This document shows, in pieces, positions 25,554-34,325 of a stretch of DNA of 53,249 nt. The DNA is from Bacteroidales bacterium (lineage in GTDB: Bacteria > Bacteroidota > Bacteroidia > Bacteroidales > JAADGE01). The notes below the pieces were generated by a model. It had not been told where the DNA came from. It saw only the letters and a list, made by a program, of their open reading frames with translations, and ran no database searches. Each line of letters begins with the position of its first letter. Positions within the stretch are counted from its first letter, which is position 1. The stretch covers positions 1 to 53,249 of the forward strand of contig JAIORQ010000017.1 in the NCBI GenBank assembly GCA_021108035.1, read 5' to 3'. Made by a program: the position numbers and the translations under genes.

Positions 25554-27908
25554 TTATCGTTTATATTCATCATTATAATTTTTATCAAGGTATTCTCCGG
25601 GAACATCTTTAAACAGTAATACTTTCAATTTTGGATTACCTTGAACAAGTACAACAAATTCTATCCTTCTGTTATATTGTTTTGAAGGTTCATAATATTT
25701 ATTATCCTTTTTATTTAAGGTCAAAGGATTGTCTTCTCCATAGCCAAGTATTTGAATTTGCTCGTCTTTGGCTCCGTTTTTAACAAGTATATCTTTTATT
25801 AATTTTGCTCTTTTTACAGCCAATTTGTCATTATAAGCATTACTCCCGACTGCATCAGTATATCCAATCACTGCTATTTTAGCATCTTCGTTTTTAAATA
25901 AGTAATCAGCCACCTTTTTTAATTTTTCATCAGGCGTAATAACGAGATTTGATCTGTCAAACTTAAAGAATACATTTTCTATTTCAACAGTATAATATTC
26001 AGATTCTTCAATTGCCGTTATTTCTTCTTTATCTTCAATTTCTTTTTTAATATTCTCGGTATCGTAAATTGTATATTCTAAATTATTATCGGGAATACTT
26101 CTCGGAGAAAGATCAACATAAATCCTTTCCGGTGAAATCCCTTTGCTCTTAAGATAATCAACTGCTTTAGCTTTTCTTTCTTCTGACAGATTATTTGATT
26201 CTGTCATATAATCTTCAGTTGAAAAATTTACAACCAATTCGGGATATTTATCAAGGTTTTCAGCAATTAACTTTAATTCCGTTTCGGTAAAACCAATCAA
26301 ATCACTGCTGTTAGCTTCAAAGGACATCAATTTGTATTTTTCGGTCTTTCCCTCCTCAATTTTAACTAAGATTGGTTCTTTTTGAATCAATTCTTTACCT
26401 GTTACATTATCAATGTTTAAATCTTCAGTATCAAACACATAACCTTCTTTGTGATAATAAAACTTATGATCTTTATCCGGAATAATTACGGTTTTATATT
26501 TTCCTTTTTCCAAGTTTAATGTATATTCTTCAGCTTTCTTATCAGTATTAACAGATAATACATCAACTTTATCAATATTCATCGAATATAATTCTTTTTC
26601 AAACTCTTTACCTTTAACATCACTTTCTACTATTAGTGAATTATCAGGAAAAATAGTTTTAAAAATATCTGCATCAACTGATTTTCTTCTTGTGAAAAAA
26701 GCTGTTTCTTCATCAGAAAGAGGGAAAAAGAAAACATCATCTTCAACTGTATTGATTGGGAAACCAAGATTTTCAGGTTCATTGAAAGTTCCGTCACTGT
26801 TAATCAAACATTTAAAAATATCATAACCACCCATTCCGTTATATCCTTTAGAACTGAAATAAAAAGTTATTCCGTCAGAAAGCATATAAGGAGACTCTTC
26901 ATCGTATTCTGTATTGATATTTAAGCTAACCGGTTTACCCCATTCATTATCTTCTTGAAGTTCAGAAACCCAAATATCACGTTTGCCTTTGCCGTTTTTT
27001 CTGTTACTTGAAAAATACAACTTCTTTCCGTCGGGAGACAATGTTGCATGTCTTTCAACTGTCTTTCTTTTATTTATATTTTTATTTAATTTTTCAGGCT
27101 CTGTCCAGTTTCCGTTTTCTAATTTACTTGTGTATATATCGCCGAGTTTTTTATCAGATGCTTTATAAATAAAAATTGTATTTCCGTCCAGAGACAAGCC
27201 TCCTGTTGCATCATGTTTCTCAGTATTAATAGGGAGACCTATGTTTACGGGTTCTTTATCAGTTTCCCACATCCATATATCTTCAAAATATTTACCTTCT
27301 TCACTAATTTTTTTATCACTGATTCCTCCCGGTCTTTTAGAAGTAAAATAAAGTTTTTTACCGTCAGAAGTCGGAATTGGTGTATGATCGTCATATTCAG
27401 AATTTAGAATGTCTAATCTTGTAACAATAATCGGTTGAAAATTGAAAAATATTCCTTTTGCTTCATTTACATTTTTTATTGATTTTTCAATCTTTTCTTT
27501 TTCGGAATCATCTAAATCAAAGGAAGAAAGACTATTCAGCAACTCAATTTCTTCATCAAATTGATAAAGATTATGATAAGCATCTGCTTTGTAAAAAATG
27601 GAAGATTTTGTAAAATCACTTTCGTTTCCGGACTTTTTATAATCATCTATAACATAATCAAAATGTTCAATTGCTTGATCATACTCATCTGTATTTAATT
27701 CGCAAATTCCTGTATAAAAGTTATATTCTAAATTGGATTTGTCACCCTTTAAGAATTTCGAGAAAATCTTTTTTGCACTTTCATATCTATGATTAGCAAG
27801 AAGTTCTTTTGCTTTTGAATATTCCTTTTTTATTTGCCTTTTAGATTGAGCATCAGACAAATTAAAAGAGATACTCACAGCAATAAGCAGTAATAAAATT
27901 TTTCTCAT
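25554..27908 (-). CDS. OmpA-family envelope protein with TPR and PD40 repeats
   Basis: The 784-residue product has a signal peptide (MRKILLLLIAVSISFNLSDA). TPR-like helices lie at about 25-150, then PD40/WD40-like propeller blades (TSDGKKLYFTSKRPGG, LSPDGKKLYFSSNRKNGKG, LSDGITFYFSSKGYNGMGG) at about 170-400, and a beta-rich spacer. A degenerate OmpA-like domain (about 530-610) precedes a canonical C-terminal OmpA domain (VFFKFDRSNLV, IGYTDAVGSNAYNDKLAVKRA) that should bind peptidoglycan. The TPR-propeller-OmpA order resembles T9SS component PorE, but the signal peptide lacks a lipobox, so it may be a paralog with a structural envelope role. It is convergent with the clpB-like gene. Confidence 0.8.
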   Translation of the reverse strand: MRKILLLLIAVSISFNLSDAQSKRQIKKEYSKAKELLANHRYESAKKIFSKFLKGDKSNLEYNFYTGICELNTDEYDQAIEHFDYVIDDYKKSGNESDFTKSSIFYKADAYHNLYQFDEEIELLNSLSSFDLDDSEKEKIEKSIKNVNEAKGIFFNFQPIIVTRLDILNSEYDDHTPIPTSDGKKLYFTSKRPGGISDKKISEEGKYFEDIWMWETDKEPVNIGLPINTEKHDATGGLSLDGNTIFIYKASDKKLGDIYTSKLENGNWTEPEKLNKNINKRKTVERHATLSPDGKKLYFSSNRKNGKGKRDIWVSELQEDNEWGKPVSLNINTEYDEESPYMLSDGITFYFSSKGYNGMGGYDIFKCLINSDGTFNEPENLGFPINTVEDDVFFFPLSDEETAFFTRRKSVDADIFKTIFPDNSLIVESDVKGKEFEKELYSMNIDKVDVLSVNTDKKAEEYTLNLEKGKYKTVIIPDKDHKFYYHKEGYVFDTEDLNIDNVTGKELIQKEPILVKIEEGKTEKYKLMSFEANSSDLIGFTETELKLIAENLDKYPELVVNFSTEDYMTESNNLSEERKAKAVDYLKSKGISPERIYVDLSPRSIPDNNLEYTIYDTENIKKEIEDKEEITAIEESEYYTVEIENVFFKFDRSNLVITPDEKLKKVADYLFKNEDAKIAVIGYTDAVGSNAYNDKLAVKRAKLIKDILVKNGAKDEQIQILGYGEDNPLTLNKKDNKYYEPSKQYNRRIEFVVLVQGNPKLKVLLFKDVPGEYLDKNYNDEYKR

Positions 27909-27961
27909 GTGCTTAGAATAGTTTTGTATAATTTGACAAATATAAAATATAAATTAAAAAT

Positions 27962-29932
27962 TTACAAGTTTTTATTACCAATCATACTAAATGCTCTGTA
28001 AATGATATAAATATCATCAGTTAAATTATAATTTGAAGCATATCGAGCATTAATCCTATAAATTTCTTGTTCATCAAAAGAAGTATAATTTACAGGCCAA
28101 ATAATTCCTTTTTTTATTTCAGGAAGTTTAATATACTCAGTTTCTTCATAAGAAATATAACCTACCCATGAATATTTACCTCTTAAAACCAAAAAAATAT
28201 TATTGATAAAATTTAGTTTATTATCAATCAATAAGAGGATAAGAGGATAAAATAACAAAAACAACAAAGAAATAACAATGTCACTTATTCTTTTAATTCT
28301 TCTGTTTTCAGGTTTGGATATCTTATTCACTTCCGGCACATAAATTTCTCCCGGAGAATTAATTGAATTACTGCCAATAACAGAATTACTGCCGAGAATA
28401 GTTGTTTTAAACTCAATATTTTTTTTATTAAACTCTGAAATTATTTTAATAATATCAGAAGAACTTAATCTTTCATGACTTAATACAACTTCATCAATTT
28501 TATTATTAATAATTGTCTCAATAACATGCTCAATTGACATGTCTTCCGGTAATTCAAAATCTTTGAGAATAATATTTCCTTTATTAATTTCATCAGATTT
28601 TAAAATTAATTCTTTAATCTCTGAAGTTTCTTTACTACCGGCAACAATAATAATATCCTTTTTAAATTTGGGTTTAAAAGAAAATTCTTTAACATTTAAA
28701 AAATAAAAGACGACTCTCAGTAACCATGAAGTAATCATTGCCCATGCAGAACCTAACAAAAGTAAAGCACGTGAGTATCTGTATGATTCATTCAACAATG
28801 AATATATTATTAAGACCACAAATGTACCGAAGAGAATCCCTTTAAAAAGCCTTTTAGAATCTGTCGGGCGTTTGTAACCTTTAGATATAAAAATTGCAAA
28901 CAACCAAACTGAAATGTATAAAGGAACAACATAAAAAAGATATTCTTCAGGATAATGACCGCCGGCTTGAAATTTATAAGATTCCCAAATCGGTTTAATG
29001 AAATAAAATCCCATAAAAAAAATGATACTGTCCAAAACAGGTAAAAATAATGTTTTAAAAATCCTTTTAATAAGAGATAAGCCGGCTCTTAACCATACAG
29101 CTGATTTAATAAAAAAAGAAAAAAATCCGGCATTTTTTTTTGAAAAATGTTTTTTTGCAAATATAATCATTGCATTATAAAACATAAAAACATAGTTCAA
29201 ACTTCCTTTTTTGGTACTTTCTCCTTTATAATGTATTATCGTTGTGCCGGGATAATAAAAATTTTTGTAACCGGCTTTAATTATTCTGTATGAAAGGTCA
29301 ATATCTTCACCGTACATAAAGAAATCTTCATCAAGCATGCCTGCTTTATCTAAAGTTTTTTTTCTTAACAACATAAATGCACCTGACAATACATCAACCT
29401 CATGAGTTTCATTTTTATCTAAATATGATAAGTGATATTTCCCGAATTTTTCAGACTTAGGAAATAAAGAAGATAAACCAAATATCTTATAAAACGATAC
29501 AGTAGGAGTCGGTAACGAACGTTTTGATTCAGGTAAAAAATCACCCTTTCCGTCAATCATCTTCACACCGAGTCCGCCGGCATCAGGATGTGAATCCATA
29601 AAGTCAATAATTTTCAAAAAAGTATCCTCTGCAACAATCGTATCAGGGTTTAATAATAAAACATATTCTCCGCGAGATATTTTAATTGCTTGATTATTTG
29701 CTGTAGAGAACCCTACATTTTTTTTATTTTCAATTAAACTTATTTCGGAAAATTTTTCTCTAATCAAATCACACGATTGATCATGAGAATTATTATCAAC
29801 AACAAAAATCTCAAGAGAATTTTGTCCGAATCTTGATTCAAATTGTTCTTTAGCATTAATTACAGTGTATAAACATTGTTCAATAAAATATTTCACATTA
29901 TAATTAACTATTATTACAGATAACTTAACCAA
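27962..29932 (-). CDS. Family 2 glycosyltransferase fused to a degenerate polyprenyl sugar-transferase-like membrane domain
   Basis: Residues 1-240 form a GT-A family 2 transferase (LSVIIVNYNVKYFIEQCL, VVDNNSHDQS, LLLNPDTIV, EDIDLSYRI), like rhamnosyltransferases acting on cell-surface polysaccharide. Then follow several transmembrane helices (about 270-420), a Rossmann-like nucleotide-binding part, and a C-terminal region with RIKRISDIVISLLFLLFYP and NYNLTDDIYIIYRAF. These resemble the two ends of the bacterial sugar transferase (WbaP/PglC-type) domain, but with its centre shortened. The second part may be inactive and serve as a membrane anchor. It stands alone between the OmpA-family gene and recR. 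Confidence 0.75.
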   Translation of the reverse strand: MVKLSVIIVNYNVKYFIEQCLYTVINAKEQFESRFGQNSLEIFVVDNNSHDQSCDLIREKFSEISLIENKKNVGFSTANNQAIKISRGEYVLLLNPDTIVAEDTFLKIIDFMDSHPDAGGLGVKMIDGKGDFLPESKRSLPTPTVSFYKIFGLSSLFPKSEKFGKYHLSYLDKNETHEVDVLSGAFMLLRKKTLDKAGMLDEDFFMYGEDIDLSYRIIKAGYKNFYYPGTTIIHYKGESTKKGSLNYVFMFYNAMIIFAKKHFSKKNAGFFSFFIKSAVWLRAGLSLIKRIFKTLFLPVLDSIIFFMGFYFIKPIWESYKFQAGGHYPEEYLFYVVPLYISVWLFAIFISKGYKRPTDSKRLFKGILFGTFVVLIIYSLLNESYRYSRALLLLGSAWAMITSWLLRVVFYFLNVKEFSFKPKFKKDIIIVAGSKETSEIKELILKSDEINKGNIILKDFELPEDMSIEHVIETIINNKIDEVVLSHERLSSSDIIKIISEFNKKNIEFKTTILGSNSVIGSNSINSPGEIYVPEVNKISKPENRRIKRISDIVISLLFLLFYPLILLLIDNKLNFINNIFLVLRGKYSWVGYISYEETEYIKLPEIKKGIIWPVNYTSFDEQEIYRINARYASNYNLTDDIYIIYRAFSMIGNKNL

Positions 29933-30010
29933 AATAAGAATTTTTATATTTTATTATCAAACAAAATTATTAAACAGTTTCCTTTAAAAAAATAAAACTT
30001 TGTAAAATAA

Positions 30011-30057
30011 CAAGCCCTAATAATTAATTTCTTGATACAAATTAATTTTAGAGCTTG
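30011..30057 (-). terminator. Long AT-rich hairpin 3' of recR
   Basis: Arms 30011-30029 and about 30039-30057 (CAAGCCCTAATAATTAATT against its near-complement ending in AGAGCTTG). On the minus strand it follows the recR stop at 30067. The stem is long but AT-rich and no clear T-run follows, so it is a possible terminator or palindromic repeat. Confidence 0.5.
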
Positions 30058-30066
30058 CCATATATC

Positions 30067-30687
30067 TTAAATTTGAAAATTAATTCGGTTAATTAAAGAA
30101 CGACCTAAAGTTATTTCATCTGTGTATTGAAGTTCACTTCCTACAGAAACTCCTCTTGCAAGAATTGTAGTTGTTAAATCCAAATTGCGAGTTTTTTTAT
30201 AAATGTAAAAATTTGTTGTATCCCCTTCAGGAGTTGAGTTTAAAGCAAATATTATTTCATTTATTTTATTTTTATTGATTCTTTCAATTAATGAATCTAT
30301 TTCCAAATTATCCGGCCCGATACCATCCATAGGAGAAATTAATCCTCCCAAAACATGATACAACCCGTGATGTTGCCCTGTTTGTTCAATAGCTATTACA
30401 TCGTTAATATTTTCGACAATACACAATATTTGATTGTCTCTTTCTTTATCGGAACAAATATCACAAATATCATTATCAGAAACATTCTTACATACTTTAC
30501 ATTTTTTTATATTCTTTCTTAATTCAATTACAGCATTTCCGAATATATTTACATCTTCTTCAGATCTCTTCAACAAATGAAGAACAAGACGCAAAGCAGT
30601 TTTATTCCCGATTCCGGGCAATTTAGCAAACTCGGCAACTGCATTATTCAGTAATTGAGACGGGTATTTGTTTTCACTACCGGTCAT
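30067..30687 (-). CDS. recR: RecR, recombination mediator
   Basis: RecR works with RecO (and RecF) to load RecA on gapped DNA. The 206 residues show the helix-hairpin-helix (LAKLPGIGNKTALRLVLHLL type, with PGIGNKTA visible), the four-cysteine zinc finger (CKVCKNVSDNDICDIC) and the Toprim domain (LCIVENINDVIAIE, then HVLGGLISPMDGIGPDNL). Length and domain order are standard. It starts 10 bases after the stop of the upstream LOG-family gene and is probably co-transcribed with it. Confidence 0.96.
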   Translation of the reverse strand: MTGSENKYPSQLLNNAVAEFAKLPGIGNKTALRLVLHLLKRSEEDVNIFGNAVIELRKNIKKCKVCKNVSDNDICDICSDKERDNQILCIVENINDVIAIEQTGQHHGLYHVLGGLISPMDGIGPDNLEIDSLIERINKNKINEIIFALNSTPEGDTTNFYIYKKTRNLDLTTTILARGVSVGSELQYTDEITLGRSLINRINFQI

Positions 30688-30697
30688 ATTTATTTAA

Positions 30698-31279
30698 TTA
30701 TTTAGTAACAAACCATTTATTTACAGGACTTTCTTCTTTATATTTTTCAATATATTGAAATGTATCTTTTATACTGTCGGAAATATAATATAACTTTCTG
30801 TAATCTTCTTTTGCAAACTTTTGAGAATACAATTCTTCATAAAATTCAAACAACTTATCGTAAAAATTATTGATATTTAAAAAAATTATTGGTTTATTAT
30901 GATACCCCAATTGCTTTAAAGTTATAACTTCCGACAGCTCTTCTATAGTTCCAAAACCACCGGGTAAAGCAATAAATACATCAGCCAAAGATTCGAGTTT
31001 TGCTTTTCTGGAGTGCATATCAGGCATTACAATTAATTCATCAACAATTGTACAAGCAATATTATTATCAACAATTTTTTGCGGAATAACTCCGATACTA
31101 TATCCTTTATTTTCTTTAACAGTTTCAGCAAGTTGTTTCATTAATCCTACATTTGCTCCTCCAAACACCAACGTATAACCATAGTCAGAGATATAAGAAC
31201 CCAATTCATTTGCTGCTTCAAAATAAACTTCATCAGCAACATCACTTGAAGAACAAAATACACATATATATCTTTTCAT
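30698..31279 (-). CDS. LOG-family protein (TIGR00730), nucleotide phosphoribohydrolase-like
   Basis: The 193-residue Rossmann-fold protein has the family signature PGGFGTIEEL and the preceding lysine/arginine motif (MHSRKAKLESLADVFIALPGG type). Characterised members cleave the N-glycosidic bond of nucleoside 5'-monophosphates, including cytokinin riboside monophosphates. In bacteria the physiological substrate is often unclear. The N-terminus YICVFCSSSD fits the family start. Cytosolic. It precedes recR by 10 bases. Confidence 0.88.
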   Translation of the reverse strand: MKRYICVFCSSSDVADEVYFEAANELGSYISDYGYTLVFGGANVGLMKQLAETVKENKGYSIGVIPQKIVDNNIACTIVDELIVMPDMHSRKAKLESLADVFIALPGGFGTIEELSEVITLKQLGYHNKPIIFLNINNFYDKLFEFYEELYSQKFAKEDYRKLYYISDSIKDTFQYIEKYKEESPVNKWFVTK

Positions 31280-31465
31280 TCGAAAACAATTTAGTTAATA
31301 TGTTAATTATTATGGCATTACAAAAATAAAAATGTTTAGTGCTTATTTGTTTATCTGTTTATTTGTTTGTATGTTAATAATTATTTTTAACATACTTGTT
31401 TCATTATTTTTAAAATTATATCTTGCAAATTCTTTTCAAAGAACAAATTTATAAATATTTTTTAA

Positions 31466-31972
31466 ATGAATTCAAATTACAAATTTCCTATTAAAGTTTT
31501 TGTTTTCGGCACACTGCGGAAAGGCGGCAGACTTGACTACTATATGGACGGCAGTGAATATATGGGCATGTACTATACTGAAGGCCAATTAATGAAATCA
31601 GAGATAGGCAGTGCCTATATTAATTTTGATAAAAAAGGTGTTGCAACAATAGGAGAATTATTTTTTATGAACTTTGCCGGATTAATGAGAATTAATCATT
31701 TGGAAAGTACTTCAGGTGAATTTCCTAAAGGTTATGATTTACATCTTGCTCCTATTTGGAAAAATACTGATAATAAATTTTCTTTCAATGAAGAAAACAA
31801 GTCTTTTGCTTTTGTTTATAAAAGAAGAAATGAACCGCAAAAGATTCATTCAGGAGATTGGATAAACAGAAGTAAACCAATTGATGAAATAAAAAAATAT
31901 CTCAACAAAAATATCAATTCTGAAATTGGTCCTGAAGACTTAATAATATACATGCAAAAGTATTTAAGCTAA
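31466..31972 (+). CDS. Gamma-glutamylcyclotransferase-like (AIG2/GGCT fold) protein
   Basis: The 168-residue product opens with the substrate-loop signature VFVFGTLRKGGRLDYYM typical of the GGCT-like fold. An expected acidic residue in RINHLESTSGEFPKGYDLH may be the catalytic glutamate. Family members release 5-oxoproline from gamma-glutamyl compounds or peptides, but many bacterial homologs are uncharacterised. It is divergent from the LOG-family gene and 54 bases upstream of the Nramp-like gene on the same strand, though a promoter-like TATATTTG lies between them. Confidence 0.75.
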   Translation: MNSNYKFPIKVFVFGTLRKGGRLDYYMDGSEYMGMYYTEGQLMKSEIGSAYINFDKKGVATIGELFFMNFAGLMRINHLESTSGEFPKGYDLHLAPIWKNTDNKFSFNEENKSFAFVYKRRNEPQKIHSGDWINRSKPIDEIKKYLNKNINSEIGPEDLIIYMQKYLS

Positions 31973-32000
31973 GCTCTAAACTAAAAAAGAAATAAAGTTC

Positions 32001-32008
32001 TATATTTG
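32001..32008 (+). promoter_or_regulatory. Bacteroidota -7 promoter element (TATATTTG)
   Basis: TAnnTTTG match 19 bases before the ATG of the Nramp-like gene. No convincing -33 TTG partner is seen, so the element is tentative. Confidence 0.4.
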
Positions 32009-32026
32009 TATATTATTTAACATAGT

Positions 32027-33424
32027 ATGTTAAGAAAACGCATTTTAAGTATTCTTTTTTGGTCAGTTGTTTCGGCAGCATTTATTGGACCGGGAACTAT
32101 TACAACAGCTACAAAAGCAGGCGTATTCTATAACTTCCAACTTCTTTGGGCATTAGTATTTTCTACCTTTGCAACCCTCTTATTGCAAGAAGCAAGTGCA
32201 AGACTTACTATTAACAGCAAATTAAACTTAGGAGAGGCAATTTCTAAAAAGTTTGAAGGAAAATCAAGCAGAACATTAGTTTTATTTATCATAATTGTTG
32301 CAATTGTATTGGGTTGTGCAGCATATGAAACAGGAAATATACTTGGTGCAGTTGCCGGATTAAAAATGATATTTGACATTCCTGCATATTACTTCGTAGC
32401 CGGAATTGGTGCATTGGCAATTTTAATTTTTTTATTAGACTCTGTTCATACAATTGCCCGATTAATGGGTTTGGTTGTATTTTTAATGGGTGCGGCATTC
32501 TTTTTTACTTCAATTTCATTAAAACCTGACTGGTCTGAAGTTCTGAAAGGCAGTGTTATTCCTGTTATTCCTGACGGTCAAGGATCTGCTCTTATTATTA
32601 TGGCTTTAATCGGAACAACCGTAATTCCTTATGATTTATTTCTCGGTTCCGGAGCATTAGACAAAAAGCAATCTATTAAAGATATGCGGTTTGGTCTTGC
32701 ATTTGCCATTATTTTAGGAGGTATTATTTCTATGTCAATTATGGGAGTAGGAAATGCTGTTACTGAAGGAATGTCGGAAGCCAAAAAAGCAGATTTCTTA
32801 TCAGGTCTTAATTTTGATAAAGACGGCTATACTTTATTAACAAATCATCTCCAACAGAAAATTGGTATCTTTGCTGTGTATATCTTTGGTTTCGGAATGT
32901 TTGCAGCAGGCTTTTCATCTGCCGTAACTTCTCCTCTGGCATCAGCAATTACAGCAAAAAGTTTATTCGCAAATGAAAAAAATAAAAAGAAGTGGAGCCC
33001 GGGTAAATTGTATTTTAAATTAGTAATAGCAGGTGTTTTAGCCGTTGGTTTAATATTTGGATTTATGGAAGTTAAACCTATTCCGGCAATTATTATAGCA
33101 CAAGCATTTAACGGTTTAATTCTTCCGCTGATTGCAGTATTTTTAATTTATGTAGTAAATGATCCCGAAATAATCGGAAAAAATAATCTTAACGGTTGGG
33201 TATCAAATATATTTATGGGAATTGTATTGTGGGTTACAATGATATTAGGATTTACTAATATTTCACAATCTGTTGCAAAAACAATTGGTTTTGACCTTGC
33301 AAGTACTGATACTGTACTAATGATACCGGTTATTGCAATTTCTTTTATAATTTCAGCTGTTTTATTATGGAAAATTTATAAAAAAAGGATTAAGGGCTTG
33401 TCCGCAAATAACTTTAACATTTAA
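32027..33424 (+). CDS. Nramp-family divalent metal transporter, divergent metal site
   Basis: A 465-residue inner-membrane protein with about 11 transmembrane helices and the Nramp fold. In helix 1 the canonical DPGN is replaced by GPGTITTATKAG. In helix 6 the canonical MPHN region reads GTTVIPYDLFLGSG. The metal-binding Asp/Asn and Met are therefore not conserved, so its ion may differ from the Mn/Fe of MntH; the same variant occurs, to my memory, in other Bacteroidota. The last nine residues GLSANNFNI and the stop come from the left end of a MITE-like element at 33394-33550. Before insertion the protein would have ended KRIKLVEQRL. Confidence 0.8.
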   Translation: MLRKRILSILFWSVVSAAFIGPGTITTATKAGVFYNFQLLWALVFSTFATLLLQEASARLTINSKLNLGEAISKKFEGKSSRTLVLFIIIVAIVLGCAAYETGNILGAVAGLKMIFDIPAYYFVAGIGALAILIFLLDSVHTIARLMGLVVFLMGAAFFFTSISLKPDWSEVLKGSVIPVIPDGQGSALIIMALIGTTVIPYDLFLGSGALDKKQSIKDMRFGLAFAIILGGIISMSIMGVGNAVTEGMSEAKKADFLSGLNFDKDGYTLLTNHLQQKIGIFAVYIFGFGMFAAGFSSAVTSPLASAITAKSLFANEKNKKKWSPGKLYFKLVIAGVLAVGLIFGFMEVKPIPAIIIAQAFNGLILPLIAVFLIYVVNDPEIIGKNNLNGWVSNIFMGIVLWVTMILGFTNISQSVAKTIGFDLASTDTVLMIPVIAISFIISAVLLWKIYKKRIKGLSANNFNI

Positions 33425-33550
33425 ACTTGTTCTTTTAACCTTTAACTGCCTCAAAAAAAGCTCAAATATTCCCGATATTCTTACTGTTTTTGAATTGTTA
33501 AAGATTAAAATAACTTCGTTTCAATGTTAAAGTTATTTGCGGACAAGCCC
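33394..33550. mobile_element. MITE-like element, 157 bases, perfect 27-base terminal inverted repeats
   Basis: Left end 33394-33420 (starts GGGCTTGTCCGCAAATAAC) and right end 33524-33550 are exact inverted copies. Internal arms TTTTAACCTTTAAC/GTTAAAGATTAAAA extend the palindrome. It is flanked by TAA on both sides (33391-33393 and 33551-33553), consistent with a 3-base target duplication of the TNA type made by some IS5-group (IS1031-like) elements. It encodes no transposase. Confidence 0.8.
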
Positions 33551-34317
33551 TAAACTTGTAGAGCAGCGACTTTAAATTTCACTTTACGACCGCTGATATA
33601 ATTTCCTGACATATCAAAATCCCAGATCCATTCTTTCAAAGTTGCATTATGCAGTAATTCTGTTTTTAATCTCTTTTGTTCAGATAATAAATTGTCTTTG
33701 AAATCATATTCATATTGATAATAATCCGTTATGATACATGATTTGTCTTTAGGTAGAATTTCCAAATGCTTTTTTTCAATATATTCACCTAATTTATCGG
33801 CTTCTGCTCCAAATATATTCTTTTTATTTTGGAGGTATTTAATCGGGAAAAAAGCTATTTGACTTAAAATGTTTAAAGAAACTACAAAATCAGGTTTATT
33901 TTTTTTTATCAAATCAAAATTGAATGCATTATCAATCTCTGTCGGCAAATTTTCGGTTTTGTATAATTGTTTTTCTTGCATTACACCTAAAACTCCTGAA
34001 ATATCAGCAGTAACAAGTTTAACTTTAGGATATTTTTCAGCTTTCTTTTTTATTTGATTAGGGTGCGAAATATCAATAAAAATCAACTCATTGAATATCT
34101 CATGTAATTCATCAATCGGAATATCAAGCCACCATCCGCTTCCTAAAATCATGCAACACTCTTTTTTCTTATTTTTTGCAGAACTTATGATATATTTTTG
34201 GGTATTATCAATATGATACTTCCAATTTTCCGGCTCATTAAGATATCTGGTTATCAACCCCTCTCTGTCTTTGTTGAATCCGAATTTCCTGCTTATTTTT
34301 TTAATATTGTTTTTCAA
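33550..34317 (-). CDS. Class I SAM methyltransferase-like protein
   Basis: The 255-residue product has a Rossmann-like glycine motif CMILGSGWWLDIPIDEL, an acidic strand end (LIFIDISHPNQ) and a third strand KVKLVTADISG followed by DFVVSLNILSQ, in the order of a SAM-dependent methyltransferase. I cannot name a substrate. It begins 8 bases after the stop of the upstream coiled-coil gene, so the two are probably co-transcribed. Its stop codon TAG is formed at the junction with the MITE-like element (last element base plus TA of the duplicated target); before insertion it would have been TAA, with the same last residues. Confidence 0.65.
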   Translation of the reverse strand: MKNNIKKISRKFGFNKDREGLITRYLNEPENWKYHIDNTQKYIISSAKNKKKECCMILGSGWWLDIPIDELHEIFNELIFIDISHPNQIKKKAEKYPKVKLVTADISGVLGVMQEKQLYKTENLPTEIDNAFNFDLIKKNKPDFVVSLNILSQIAFFPIKYLQNKKNIFGAEADKLGEYIEKKHLEILPKDKSCIITDYYQYEYDFKDNLLSEQKRLKTELLHNATLKEWIWDFDMSGNYISGRKVKFKVAALQV

Positions 34318-34325
34318 GAGAAAAT

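Noticed and set aside
33394-33550. The inverted repeat as a simple terminator for two convergent genes
   Set aside because: Perfect 27-base ends, a 103-base interior and a flanking TAA duplication fit an inserted element better, although it may also terminate transcription.
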